DNA of 64,000 nucleotides, from contig NZ_LGTB01000004.1 of NCBI RefSeq assembly GCF_001238275.1, forward strand, positions 186,001 to 250,000, given 5' to 3'. Each line of letters opens with the position of its first letter. The stretch's first letter is position 1. A program made the position numbers and the translations under genes. Below, one piece after another: positions 10,167 through 18,157 of the stretch. The notes under the pieces were generated by a model. It did no database searches, was not told where the DNA came from, and saw only the letters and a program-made list of their open reading frames with translations. Source of the stretch: Bradyrhizobium viridifuturi (GTDB lineage: Bacteria > Pseudomonadota > Alphaproteobacteria > Rhizobiales > Xanthobacteraceae).

Positions 10167-11405
10167 TCAAGATGATCGCTCGATCTTGTACAGCCCCACA
10201 TTGAGGGCGCCAATTTCGAAGCCTAGTCTGCAATAGGCCAGATAGTACTCCCACATCCGCTTGAACCTGATATCGAAGCCGAGGGGTTCGATCGAGGCCC
10301 AGGCGTCGAGGAAACGGTCGTGCCAGTCGGCCAGCGTGCGCGCGTAGCTGTCGGCGAAGAACTCGGTTGAAACCAGCCGCAATCCGGAACTGCTCACCAA
10401 CCGCTTGACGATGTCGATGGTGGGCAGCATTCCGCCCGGAAAGATATAGCGCTGGATGAATTCCGGCCGCCTGCGATAGCCTTCGAAGCGACGCTCATCG
10501 ATCGTGATCACTTGCAGCACCGCGACGCCGCCGGCACCGAGGCGTTGCCGCAGCTTGTCGAAAAACAGCGGCCAATAGGCTTCCCCGACCGCCTCCAGCA
10601 TCTCGATCGAGACGACTCGGTCGTAGCGGCCGTCGGTGTCCCGATAATCCGCGAGCCGCAGGTCTGATTTGTCGGCAAGGCCTTGCGCGGCCAGCTTCTG
10701 ACGCGCGTAGCCAAGCTGCTCGGTCGACAACGTCAGTCCGGTGACGTGACAGTGGTGTCGTTCGATCAAATGCCGTGCCAACGCGCCCCAACCGCAACCG
10801 ATCTCGAGGATATTCTCGCCGCCGTTGAGTTCGAGCAACTCAGTGACTCGATCGAGCTTGACCTGCTGAGCTTGCGCGAGGGTCTGGTAGGGCGAGGTGT
10901 AGATCCCCGATGAATAGGTCATGCTCGGGTCGAGCCAGAGGCGGTAGAAATCGTTGCCGAGATCGTAATGGGCACGAATGTTGCGCCGGCTGCCGCGCCT
11001 GGTATTGCGATTGAGCAGGGCATGGCGAAGCCAGGTGAGAGGTTGAGGAGGTCTCAACCGCTCGAACGAGGCCTCGTGGGTCGAACGCGGTGCGGCGGCA
11101 CTCAGGAATGCGTGAATGTTGGGCGTCGACCACTCGTCGGCAAGGTAGCCTTCGGCAAAGCCCAGATCGCCGCCGGCAAGCAGCCGCAGCAAGCACTTCC
11201 AACTGTGAATTCTGATATGCACCTGCTCTCCGCCGCGCGAGCCGGAGATCGCAACGCCGCGTCCGCCTGGCAATTGCACGAGTATTTCGCCGCAATCGAT
11301 CCGGCCGAGCATCCGCCGCAGCAGCACGCCAATCGTCGCGCGCAGCACCGGCGGCCATTCGACCGGCATCCAGGCGGGTGCGGTCTGCCGATGGTCAGTG
11401 CGCAT
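10167..11405 (-). CDS. Cyclopropane-fatty-acyl-phospholipid synthase-like methyltransferase
   Basis: A 412-residue SAM-dependent methyltransferase of the CFA synthase family. Family members methylate the double bond of unsaturated acyl chains in membrane phospholipids. The SAM-binding glycine motif is ILEIGCGWGALARHL (about residue 200), and the family features HYDLGNDFYRLWLDPSMTYSSG and RRPEFIQRYIFPGG are present. It is the last of three overlapping minus-strand genes (FAD oxidoreductase, DUF1365, this). Its start overlaps the DUF1365 gene by 11 bases. The operon faces away from an RpoE-ChrR pair and has a promoter matching that sigma factor. Whether it makes cyclopropane or another methylated or furan lipid cannot be told from sequence. 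Confidence 0.85.
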   Translation of the reverse strand: MRTDHRQTAPAWMPVEWPPVLRATIGVLLRRMLGRIDCGEILVQLPGGRGVAISGSRGGEQVHIRIHSWKCLLRLLAGGDLGFAEGYLADEWSTPNIHAFLSAAAPRSTHEASFERLRPPQPLTWLRHALLNRNTRRGSRRNIRAHYDLGNDFYRLWLDPSMTYSSGIYTSPYQTLAQAQQVKLDRVTELLELNGGENILEIGCGWGALARHLIERHHCHVTGLTLSTEQLGYARQKLAAQGLADKSDLRLADYRDTDGRYDRVVSIEMLEAVGEAYWPLFFDKLRQRLGAGGVAVLQVITIDERRFEGYRRRPEFIQRYIFPGGMLPTIDIVKRLVSSSGLRLVSTEFFADSYARTLADWHDRFLDAWASIEPLGFDIRFKRMWEYYLAYCRLGFEIGALNVGLYKIERSS

Positions 11406-12198
11406 GCAAATCTGTCCGTTGCTTCGATGATCTGGTCGCGAGCGTCATGCCGTTCGCGGATCGCTTCGGGCGCTCGCGAATGCGCATGCCCTTCAGCCAA
11501 AGCCTTGCCGCCTCCCAATGGATCGCGAGGACGACTTTGGCCGTCACCAGCGGAATCGCAAGGAAATTCCCCAGCAAGGTCCGGTCGCTCAGTGACTGGC
11601 GTGACGCGGCTAGGCACGCGCTGAGCATCGTTTCGCCGGCTTCGCTCGCGCTGATGCCGAGCGCAAAATGCTCATCGGGCCGGTTCAAGCGGAAATGATA
11701 GCTCTGGTTCATGGCCATGAACGGCGACACATAAAAGGTCTTGTTGCAGTCGTGCCGAATGCCCGCGTCGTGAGCGTCGACCGCAGCCACATAGGCGTGG
11801 CGTTCGCCGAACGTGTTGTGAACCTGATAGACGATCGCCGCCAGTTGATTCGAGTCTCGGTAACAGAAATACAGGCTGAGGGGATTGAAGTTGTAGCCGA
11901 GTGTCCGTGGCATGCAGAACAATCGGATCGGTCCGCCTGCCAGGTCGATACCCGCTTGCCCGAGCTGCCGCTCGATTTGAGCGCGAAGTGGCGTTGCACT
12001 GCCGTCACCGTGATCGCTGTCGTACAGCGCGAAAAGGTTGAACCGGTTGTGCGACAATAGCCGCAGCCGCGCAGGGAGCGCCGGTATCTCGTCGAGATCG
12101 AGCAGCAGCCAGAACGCACGGTAGCGGAAGCGATGAGGTGTCGGACGCAGCCGCCGATGCATCACGCTACCGCGATAGAGGCAGGAGCGCAGCGTCAT
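11395..12198 (-). CDS. DUF1365 family protein, lipid-module partner
   Basis: A 267-residue protein of the DUF1365 family. Typical family stretches are MTLRSCLYRGSVMHRRLRP, HRFRYRAFWLLLDLDE and MPRTLGYNFNPLSLYFCYRD, followed by a conserved KTFYVSPFMAMNQSYHF. The biochemical activity is not established. In many proteobacteria the gene sits between a COG2907 flavoprotein and a CFA-type methyltransferase, as here, so a role in fatty-acid modification is inferred. It overlaps the upstream oxidoreductase by 4 bases and the downstream methyltransferase by 11, so the three genes are surely co-transcribed. In Rhodobacter, similar genes near chrR belong to the singlet-oxygen response. Confidence 0.85.
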   Translation of the reverse strand: MTLRSCLYRGSVMHRRLRPTPHRFRYRAFWLLLDLDEIPALPARLRLLSHNRFNLFALYDSDHGDGSATPLRAQIERQLGQAGIDLAGGPIRLFCMPRTLGYNFNPLSLYFCYRDSNQLAAIVYQVHNTFGERHAYVAAVDAHDAGIRHDCNKTFYVSPFMAMNQSYHFRLNRPDEHFALGISASEAGETMLSACLAASRQSLSDRTLLGNFLAIPLVTAKVVLAIHWEAARLWLKGMRIRERPKRSANGMTLATRSSKQRTDLHAH

Positions 12199-13547
12199 GG
12201 CTGCAGCTCCGGTTCAGGCAAGGATCTGGCATCGGTCGCGAGCGTGATGCGTCCGGATTCGTTCGGTACAATCCACGGCCGGCGCACGCTGCCGAGTTGC
12301 TCAGCGACCGCAAGCCCGGATTGCAGCCCGTCTTCGTGGAAGCCGGCGCCGAAATGCGCGCCGCAAAACCAGATGCCTCCGTCGCCTTGCAGCGACCACA
12401 GCCGGCGCTGCGCAGCAATCGCGGCTGAATCGAAGATCGGGTGCTCGTAGACCTCCGTCTGATGCAGCGTGTCCGCGCGCGGTGGACGAGCAGGATTGAG
12501 CGTGACGAACAGCGGCAAATGCTCGGGGATGCCCTGCAGCCGGTTCATCCAGTAGGTGACACCGACCGGCGCGCTGCACTCGCCGCGGGATCCGACATAG
12601 TTCCAGCTCGACCATGCGAGACGCCGCCGCGGCATGAACGTTGGATCGGAATGGAGGACGGCAAGGTTGCGGCTGTAGCGGAACGCACCGAGCAATCTGG
12701 ATTGATCCGGCGTCGGCGCTTCAATCACCGACAGCGCTTCATTCGCGTGTGTTGCCAGGATGACGTGATCGTATGATCGCGTTTCACCGTGAACGTCGGT
12801 CACCGTTATGCCGCGCGTCGATCGTCGTATCCTGACCACGCCGCAGTCGAGCTTGATCCGGTCTGCGAATGGCTGGACCAGCCGTTGTACATAGACTTGG
12901 CTGCCGCCGGTCACGGTTTCCCATGGCGGCCGCCGGGTCAGCTGAAGCAGTCCGTGATTATGGTGAAAACGAATGAAGGTCGCCGCGGGAAAGGCGAGAA
13001 TGTCCGCCGGGGGCGCCGACCAGATGGCGCTCGCCATCGGCAGCAGATGGTCGTCGCGGAACGCCGCACCATAACCACTTTGCGCGAGATAGTCGCCGAG
13101 GCTGATCGTCTCGTCATGCAACAGCGCCGCATCACGTGTCGCCCGATCGTAGAACCGGACAAGGTCGCGCAGCATCGACCAAAAGCGCGGGCGCAACAGA
13201 TTGGCAGGTTGGGCCAGCAGGCCCGATAGGCCGCTCCCGGAATATTCCAGATCGCCCTGGTCAAGAGAAACCGAGAGCGACATTTCCGAAGCTCGCGTGG
13301 GAACGCCGAGATGCCGGAACAGCGCGGTAAGATTACGGTAGGTTTTCCGGTTGAACACGATGAAGCCGGTATCCACGGCGACGCGCTGGCCGCCAAGGGA
13401 CGCCGTCACGGTGTTGGAATGCCCGCCGATCCGATCGGATTTCTCGTAGACGGTCACATCGTGCCGCTGGCTCAGCAGCCAGGCGGCCGAGAGGCCGGAA
13501 ATGCCGGTTCCGACTATGGCGACGTTCAATTTGCCGTCGGTCCTCAA
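12195..13547 (-). CDS. FAD-dependent amine oxidase-like oxidoreductase (COG2907)
   Basis: A 450-residue flavoprotein with an N-terminal dinucleotide-binding motif VAIVGTGISGLSAAWLLSQ (residues about 9-27) and an amine-oxidase/phytoene-desaturase-like fold (YEKSDRIGGHSNTV, VDTGFIVFNRKTYRNL). The substrate is unknown; by context it may oxidise or desaturate an acyl chain. The start is a TTG at 13547 with a good AAAGGGA ribosome binding site, and the motif lies right after it. It is the first gene of the minus-strand lipid operon. About 55 bases upstream of the start is the expected transcription start of a TGATCC-N16-CGTTCC promoter, so it is likely controlled by the divergent sigma factor. Confidence 0.85.
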   Translation of the reverse strand: MRTDGKLNVAIVGTGISGLSAAWLLSQRHDVTVYEKSDRIGGHSNTVTASLGGQRVAVDTGFIVFNRKTYRNLTALFRHLGVPTRASEMSLSVSLDQGDLEYSGSGLSGLLAQPANLLRPRFWSMLRDLVRFYDRATRDAALLHDETISLGDYLAQSGYGAAFRDDHLLPMASAIWSAPPADILAFPAATFIRFHHNHGLLQLTRRPPWETVTGGSQVYVQRLVQPFADRIKLDCGVVRIRRSTRGITVTDVHGETRSYDHVILATHANEALSVIEAPTPDQSRLLGAFRYSRNLAVLHSDPTFMPRRRLAWSSWNYVGSRGECSAPVGVTYWMNRLQGIPEHLPLFVTLNPARPPRADTLHQTEVYEHPIFDSAAIAAQRRLWSLQGDGGIWFCGAHFGAGFHEDGLQSGLAVAEQLGSVRRPWIVPNESGRITLATDARSLPEPELQP

Positions 13548-13608
13548 CGATTATCCCTTTTCGATCCACCAGCGCGCCGGCCCGTTGCGCAGGCCGGCGT
13601 CATGGATA

Positions 13609-13636
13609 GGAACGACTGGTCTTGAGGGTTGGATCA
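13609..13636 (-). promoter_or_regulatory. ECF sigma promoter for the lipid operon
   Basis: On the minus strand TGATCC (13636-13631), then 16 bases, then CGTTCC (13614-13609). Its -35 element is one arm of a perfect palindrome shared with the divergent sigma-factor promoter. Both halves have the same spacer length and the same -10 core. Transcription would start near 13602, about 55 bases before the TTG start of the flavoprotein gene. Confidence 0.7.
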
Positions 13637-13651
13637 CCGGCGGTGATCCAA
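13629..13651. repeat. Perfect palindrome carrying two back-to-back -35 elements
   Basis: TTGGATCACCG, one central G, then CGGTGATCCAA: an exact 11-bp inverted repeat. Each arm contributes a TGATCC reading outward. It could also be a binding site for a dimeric regulator. Confidence 0.8.
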
Positions 13652-13671
13652 CTGCAGACGGACGGCGTTCC
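13644..13671 (+). promoter_or_regulatory. ECF sigma promoter for rpoE-chrR (autoregulation)
   Basis: TGATCC (13644-13649), 16 bases, CGTTCC (13666-13671). Transcription should start near 13679, giving a leader of about 107 bases before the rpoE ATG at 13786. The motif equals the divergent one and the one in front of the DUF2177 gene, which supports it as the site of this sigma factor. Confidence 0.7.
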
Positions 13672-13785
13672 TGTTGCATGCAAACCGCCGTACGACATAT
13701 CTCCGGGGTTGCCGGTCTGGTCAGGCCGGGTGCGATCCGGTACTGCGGTCGCATAGCCCGTAACGACAGGGAGTGCCCGCGCGGC

Positions 13786-14373
13786 ATGCTGAATGAAACT
13801 CCCGACAATGAGACGTCGGATGCGGCCCGTTGGGCCCGGCTGATCGAAGCCGTTGCGATTCGAAGGGATCGCGAGGCTTTCGCTGCGCTGTTTCGGCATT
13901 TTGCGCCGCGTATAAAGACGCTCATGCAGCGCTCGGGTGCGAGCGAGCAGCTTGCCGACGAACTGGCGCAGGAGGCCCTGTTCCTGGTGTGGTCGAAGGC
14001 CAGTCTGTTCGATCCCAAAAGCGCTGGTGCCGCAGCCTGGATATTCACGATCGCACGCAACCTGCGCATCGACGCGCTCCGTCGTCAGAAGCGAATTCCA
14101 GCCAGCGATACGTCCGAGACGGAGCTTGAGTTTCAGCGTGATGAAGGGCCCTTGCCTGATGCGGGAGTTGCGACGTCTCAGATCGAGGCGCGGGTCCGGG
14201 ACGCACTGTCGTTGTTGCCGGACGAGCAGATGCGGGTGGTTGAGCTATCTTTCTTCCACGAAACGGCCCATGCGGAGATCGCAAGGGCGCTGGATATTCC
14301 GCTCGGCACCGTCAAATCGCGCCTGCGGCTCGCGATGGCACGGCTGCGCAACTTGCTGGATGACTTCTCATGA
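13786..14373 (+). CDS. rpoE: ECF sigma factor, RpoE/ChrR-partner type
   Basis: A 195-residue extracytoplasmic-function sigma factor. Region 2 is seen as ASEQLADELAQEALFLVWSKASLFDP and AAWIFTIARNLRIDALRRQ. Region 4 is LPDEQMRVVELSFFHETAHAEIARALDIPLGTVKSRLRLAMARLRNLL. The gene overlaps chrR by 4 bases, which identifies it as the partner of that zinc anti-sigma factor, known in Rhodobacter sphaeroides to respond to singlet oxygen. The frame is open to 13501 and an in-frame ATG exists at 13678, but that lies at the predicted transcription start. The ATG at 13786 has AGGGAG upstream and starts a normal-length protein. Confidence 0.9.
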   Translation: MLNETPDNETSDAARWARLIEAVAIRRDREAFAALFRHFAPRIKTLMQRSGASEQLADELAQEALFLVWSKASLFDPKSAGAAAWIFTIARNLRIDALRRQKRIPASDTSETELEFQRDEGPLPDAGVATSQIEARVRDALSLLPDEQMRVVELSFFHETAHAEIARALDIPLGTVKSRLRLAMARLRNLLDDFS

Positions 14374-15020
14374 CCGTCCATCATCACCCCCCGGACGAGC
14401 TGTTGGGCGCGTTCGCAGCCGGTACGATCGATCTTGGCCAGCATGTTGCGATTGCTACCCATTTGGTCGGCTGTGCCAAGTGCCGCGGAGCGGTGCGGGC
14501 GATGGAGCATGTTGGCGGCGCGGTGCTGGCTGCACTGCCTCCGTCCGCGATGTCTGACGGATCGTTTGAGGCATTGCAGCGCAGATTGGACGAGGCATCG
14601 GAGACTTCCGCCCCTGTGCAGCGCCGGGGGCGGGCATTCAGCGATGTGCCGGGCTTGCCGGAGTTTCTGGGCAGCTATCCCGACAGCTCGTGGCGATGGA
14701 TTGCGCCAAAGGTGCATTTGCGGCCGATCCGGTTACCCGAGCCGAGCGCGACGCGCGTCTTTCTGCTGAAGTCCAGCCCGGGAACGAGAATGATCGAGCA
14801 CACGCACACCGGCTTTGAGATGACCTGCGTGCTGTCGGGAAGCTTCGTTCACGCCGGCGGCCAGTTCGGCCCCGGAGATTTCGACTTGGGGGACGGGTCG
14901 GTCGACCACGATATCAGGATCGACTCCGTGGACGACTGTATTTGCCTGGTCGCAATGCAGGGCGATTTGAAGCTCAATGGAGTGCTCGGCCGCCTGTTGC
15001 AGCCGTTGATCCGGATGTGA
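14370..15020 (+). CDS. chrR: ChrR family zinc-binding anti-sigma factor
   Basis: A 216-residue cytoplasmic anti-sigma factor that should hold the preceding sigma factor inactive until an oxidative signal. The N-terminal zinc site has His6, His31, Cys35 and Cys38 (HLVGCAKC), the positions I know for the R. sphaeroides ChrR anti-sigma domain. The C-terminal cupin domain shows His144, His146 and Glu150 (EHTHTGFE) and His180, matching the second zinc site needed for the singlet-oxygen response. All ligands are present, so signalling by the known route is plausible. The start overlaps rpoE (ATGA). The DUF1295 gene follows after 23 bases. Confidence 0.9.
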   Translation: MTVHHHPPDELLGAFAAGTIDLGQHVAIATHLVGCAKCRGAVRAMEHVGGAVLAALPPSAMSDGSFEALQRRLDEASETSAPVQRRGRAFSDVPGLPEFLGSYPDSSWRWIAPKVHLRPIRLPEPSATRVFLLKSSPGTRMIEHTHTGFEMTCVLSGSFVHAGGQFGPGDFDLGDGSVDHDIRIDSVDDCICLVAMQGDLKLNGVLGRLLQPLIRM

Positions 15021-15043
15021 CGCTGCTCGCGGAAGACTGCGCC

Positions 15044-15858
15044 ATGAGCCTGCTCCCGCTGATCCTCCAATTCGTCGTCATGGCACTCGCGGTGTCTGCG
15101 GTTATGGCGATTGCCTGGTTCATTCAGCGCCGGACCGGGGCCACGGGATGGATCGATGTCTGCTGGACGTTCGGGACCGGCCTGATCGCTTGCCTTGCCA
15201 GCCTTGTCCCGGTTCCGCCGGACGGCACGGCCAGCGCGCGGCAGATTGTGGTCGCGATCCTGGTCGCCATCTGGTCGCTCCGGCTCGGCGGTCATCTGCT
15301 GCTGCGAACCTGTAAGGCCGGTGATGATCCGCGCTATCGCGACCTGATTGATCAATGGGGCGCCACGGCCAGCCGGCGGATGTTCCTGCAGCTGCAGCGC
15401 AGGCGGCAGTTGGTTTGCTCCTGGCAGTCTCGGTCGCGCTCGCCGCACATAATCCGCGCCCCGAACTTGGGTTTGCGGATTTGATCGGTGCACTGATGCT
15501 TCTGGCCGGCCTGATCGGGGAGGCGTTATCCGACGCGCAACTGCGCAAATTCCGCTCCGATCCCGCCAATCGACTGCGGGTCTGTGAGACCGGGCTCTGG
15601 AAGTGGTCGCGCCATCCGAACTATTTCTTCGAATGGCTGTGCTGGCTGGCCTATCCGCTGATCGCGATCGACGCCTCATATCCAGCGGGCTGGATCACGC
15701 TCCTGGCACCGGCCTGCATGTACTGGGTTCTGGTCCACGTGTCTGGCGTGCCGCCGCTCGAACAGCACATGCTGCGTTCGCGCGGCCAGCAGTTCCGCGA
15801 CGTGCAGGCGCGGACCCGAGCATTCCTTCCATTTCCGAAGCTGACGTCAGGCCGCTAG
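15044..15858 (+). CDS. DUF1295 integral membrane protein, steroid-reductase/methyltransferase-like (frame interrupted near 15397)
   Basis: Third gene of the rpoE-chrR unit. It is a multi-pass membrane protein of the DUF1295 (COG3752) family, related to steroid 5-alpha reductases and isoprenylcysteine methyltransferases. The N-terminal part reads MSLLPLILQFVVMALAVS and WIDVCWTFGTGLIAC. The family signature CETGLWKWSRHPNYFFEW lies in the second part. The two parts are in different frames. Adding one G in CAGCGCAG at about 15394-15399 joins RMFLQLQ to AQAAVGLLLAV and gives 271 residues. A role in lipid remodelling after singlet-oxygen stress is inferred from the operon only. Its 3' end overlaps the convergent DUF2177 gene by 12 bases. 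Confidence 0.82.
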
Positions 15859-16248
15859 CCTCGCCGTCACCAGATATGCCGCCGTCGCGGAAATCGCACC
15901 CAGCAAAGTCCCCCAAGTGACGTCGAGCAAAGTGAGCTGGACGGTCCAGTTTCGCAATGTCGCCTGGTTGGTCAAATCATAGGTCATGTAGCTGAAGAAA
16001 CCGAGCAGCGCGCCGCTCAGCGCGGCCGAGCCAAGGCTTCCCGACTTCAGGGCCGGAAGTACGGCGAACACCACCAGCCCGACCGGGTAGACTAGATAGA
16101 ACACGATCGCCGGAGGCAGGTTGACCTCGGCCGACAGGATGTCGCCGAGGGTCGGGCGATACAGTCGGCTCGCCATCGTTCCAAGCCATGCCATGTCGCA
16201 GAGCAGAAAAACTGTCAGTGTCGACAGATAGGCGTAAAGGTAGGTCAT
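15847..16248 (-). CDS. DUF2177 family small membrane protein
   Basis: A 133-residue protein with about four hydrophobic segments (YAYLSTLTVFLLCDMAWLG, AIVFYLVYPVGLVVFAVLPAL, GALLGFFSYMTYDLTNQATL and the C-terminal GTLLGAISATAAYLVTA). This is the DUF2177 pattern, including the DLTNQATLRNW motif. The function is unknown. It is convergent with the DUF1295 gene. An almost ideal copy of the local sigma-factor promoter (TGATCC-N16-CGTTAC) lies about 55-80 bases upstream, so it appears to be a regulon member of the RpoE-ChrR system. In R. sphaeroides a DUF2177-type gene is also, as I recall, near the singlet-oxygen genes. Confidence 0.85.
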   Translation of the reverse strand: MTYLYAYLSTLTVFLLCDMAWLGTMASRLYRPTLGDILSAEVNLPPAIVFYLVYPVGLVVFAVLPALKSGSLGSAALSGALLGFFSYMTYDLTNQATLRNWTVQLTLLDVTWGTLLGAISATAAYLVTARLAA

Positions 16249-16302
16249 GTCGGATCCGAAGGTTGAACGCCGCTATCGGCCGCAAGCAGCGAATCTCTAG
16301 AG

Positions 16303-16330
16303 GTAACGACGGATCGCGGGGTCTGGATCA
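16303..16330 (-). promoter_or_regulatory. ECF sigma promoter for the DUF2177 gene
   Basis: On the minus strand TGATCC (16330-16325), 16 bases, CGTTAC (16308-16303). It is the third copy of the same motif within 2.7 kb, with identical spacing and correctly placed and oriented. Transcription should start near 16297, about 50 bases before the ATG. Confidence 0.7.
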
Positions 16331-16666
16331 TCGGGGTGCCGGGCAGGGCGCCGGACGCTGCGGATTCGGCGCAACAGGGCCGAGAAATCCCCATGAAATC
16401 TTTGTTAGAATCGTGACTTCCGGCACGGCTCCGAAACGCGCGGAAATGCCTTAAAAATAGGGAAAAGCCAGCAATCAGGGTGGCGTCGAATCGCTTGCGA
16501 TGCAACGTCGCGCATTCGTGACAGGGCTGTCCGCCCTATCGTCCCAAGGGTAGGATGGGACAGGCAGGTTCCATTGAAAGCATTACCCCGTGTACGTCAC
16601 CCAGACCACCGCTGAACGCGTCGCTCGTGCGCCACGGGCGAAGGCTGGCTCCGGCGGAGAACGGGT
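16331..16666. other. Intergenic region before the RND efflux operon
   Basis: This stretch separates the DUF2177 promoter from the outer-membrane factor gene. No gene, repeat or clear terminator is visible. It should hold the efflux operon promoter, but I see no convincing -35/-10 pair and no local regulator gene. Confidence 0.3.
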
Positions 16667-18157
16667 GTGACCCAGCAAGCATCCGTGATGGTGCCTGGAG
16701 GCCGGTTCGGCCTCGCCGTCCGCGTGCGACGGCTGGCGGGACGCGCGCTCGTCGCGCTCGGGCTGGTCGCGGGCTCAGCCGGCTGCATTCTGACTCAGGA
16801 CATCCCTGATCCGGCGCTCGACGTGCCGCAGGGCTACAAGGCCGCACGGCTTGGCCGGCCGGGCGACGCGCTTCCGACGCTCGACTGGTGGCGTGGCTTT
16901 CGCTCCACGGAGCTGACGCAGCTGATGGAGGAGGCGCAGACCGTCAACCTCGACATCGCCGCGGCGGTGGCGCGTTTCCGTCAGGCCGATGCGCTGGCGC
17001 GGCAGGCCGGTGCGGCGCTGCTGCCGACCGTCAATCTCAATGGATCGGAGACCTATTCCCGCACCTCCGGCTCCAGCGCCAGCGGTCTCACCAATGGCGG
17101 GCGCGAGGTGGTGAACTACAACGCCTCGCTCAGCGCCAGCTATCAGCTCGACTTCTGGGGCCAGAACCGCGATGCCGCGCAGGCTGCGGAGGAGACCGCC
17201 GTCGCCAACCGGTTCGACCGCGAGGTGGTGGCGTTGACCACGCTCGCGAGCGTTGCCAACGCCTATTTCACTGTTCTCGCCACCCAGGACCGGCTGCGCA
17301 CGGCACAGCGCAACATCGCCAGCGCCGAGCGCATCCTCAATGCGATCAACGAGCGCTTCAAGGCCGGCACCGGCTCCGACCTCGACGTCGCGCAGCAGGA
17401 GAGCGTGCTCGCCAACCAGCGCGCGCTGGTGCCGCCGCTGCGGCAGACGCTCGACCAGAACATCAACGCGCTCGCGGTGCTGGTATCGCGGCCGCCGGAG
17501 GCTGTGCGCGTGGCCGGCGGCTCGCTCAACTCGGTTGCGATCCCGCGGGTCACGCCGGGCCTGCCGTCCGAATTGCTGACCCAGCGTCCCGACATCCGAC
17601 GCCAGGAGGCGCAGCTTGCATCCGCCACCGCCAATGTCGGCAGCGCGCGGGCGCAGTTCTTTCCGAGCATTCAGCTGACCGGGACAGGCGGCTATCAGAG
17701 TCAGGCGCTGGTCTCGCTGTTCCAGCCGCATGCGGCCTTCTTCAACCTGGTCGGCGGCATGACCCAGCCGATCTTCGACGGCGGCCGGATCCTCGGCAAT
17801 TTCGAGAACGCGAAGGCGAAGCAGGACGAGCTGCTGCAGACCTATCGCAAGACGGTCATCCAATCCTTCACCGACGTCGACAACGCGCTGGTTGCGATCC
17901 GCGAGACGACGCGGCGGCTGCAGCTGCAGCGCGACGTGCTGTCGTCGTCACGGCGCGCCTTCGACCTGGCCGAGAAGCAGCTCAGGGCCGGCACCGCCGA
18001 CATCGTAACTGTGCTAAACACGCAGCTGACGCTGTTCCAGGCGGAAGACGCTTATTCGCAGGCCCAACTGGCCCGGCTATTGGCGATCGTGAGCCTGTAT
18101 CAGGCCTTAGGGGGCGGCTGGGAACCGAAGATGGAAAGACCGGTCGATGCTCTTTAA
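16667..18157 (+). CDS. NodT-family outer-membrane factor of an RND efflux system
   Basis: A 496-residue outer-membrane channel lipoprotein. The N-terminal signal ends in the lipobox GSAGC (about residue 42). The TolC-type repeat structure is seen in LDWWRGFRSTELTQLMEEA, SYQLDFWGQNRDAAQAAEE and LTQRPDIRRQEAQLASATANVGSARAQFFPSI (shortened here to its key parts), with a second copy of the helical repeat toward the C-terminus. It is the first gene of an operon with an adaptor and two RND permeases. The start is GTG at 16667; an ATG at 16688 is an alternative. The next gene overlaps by 11 bases. Confidence 0.88.
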   Translation: MTQQASVMVPGGRFGLAVRVRRLAGRALVALGLVAGSAGCILTQDIPDPALDVPQGYKAARLGRPGDALPTLDWWRGFRSTELTQLMEEAQTVNLDIAAAVARFRQADALARQAGAALLPTVNLNGSETYSRTSGSSASGLTNGGREVVNYNASLSASYQLDFWGQNRDAAQAAEETAVANRFDREVVALTTLASVANAYFTVLATQDRLRTAQRNIASAERILNAINERFKAGTGSDLDVAQQESVLANQRALVPPLRQTLDQNINALAVLVSRPPEAVRVAGGSLNSVAIPRVTPGLPSELLTQRPDIRRQEAQLASATANVGSARAQFFPSIQLTGTGGYQSQALVSLFQPHAAFFNLVGGMTQPIFDGGRILGNFENAKAKQDELLQTYRKTVIQSFTDVDNALVAIRETTRRLQLQRDVLSSSRRAFDLAEKQLRAGTADIVTVLNTQLTLFQAEDAYSQAQLARLLAIVSLYQALGGGWEPKMERPVDAL

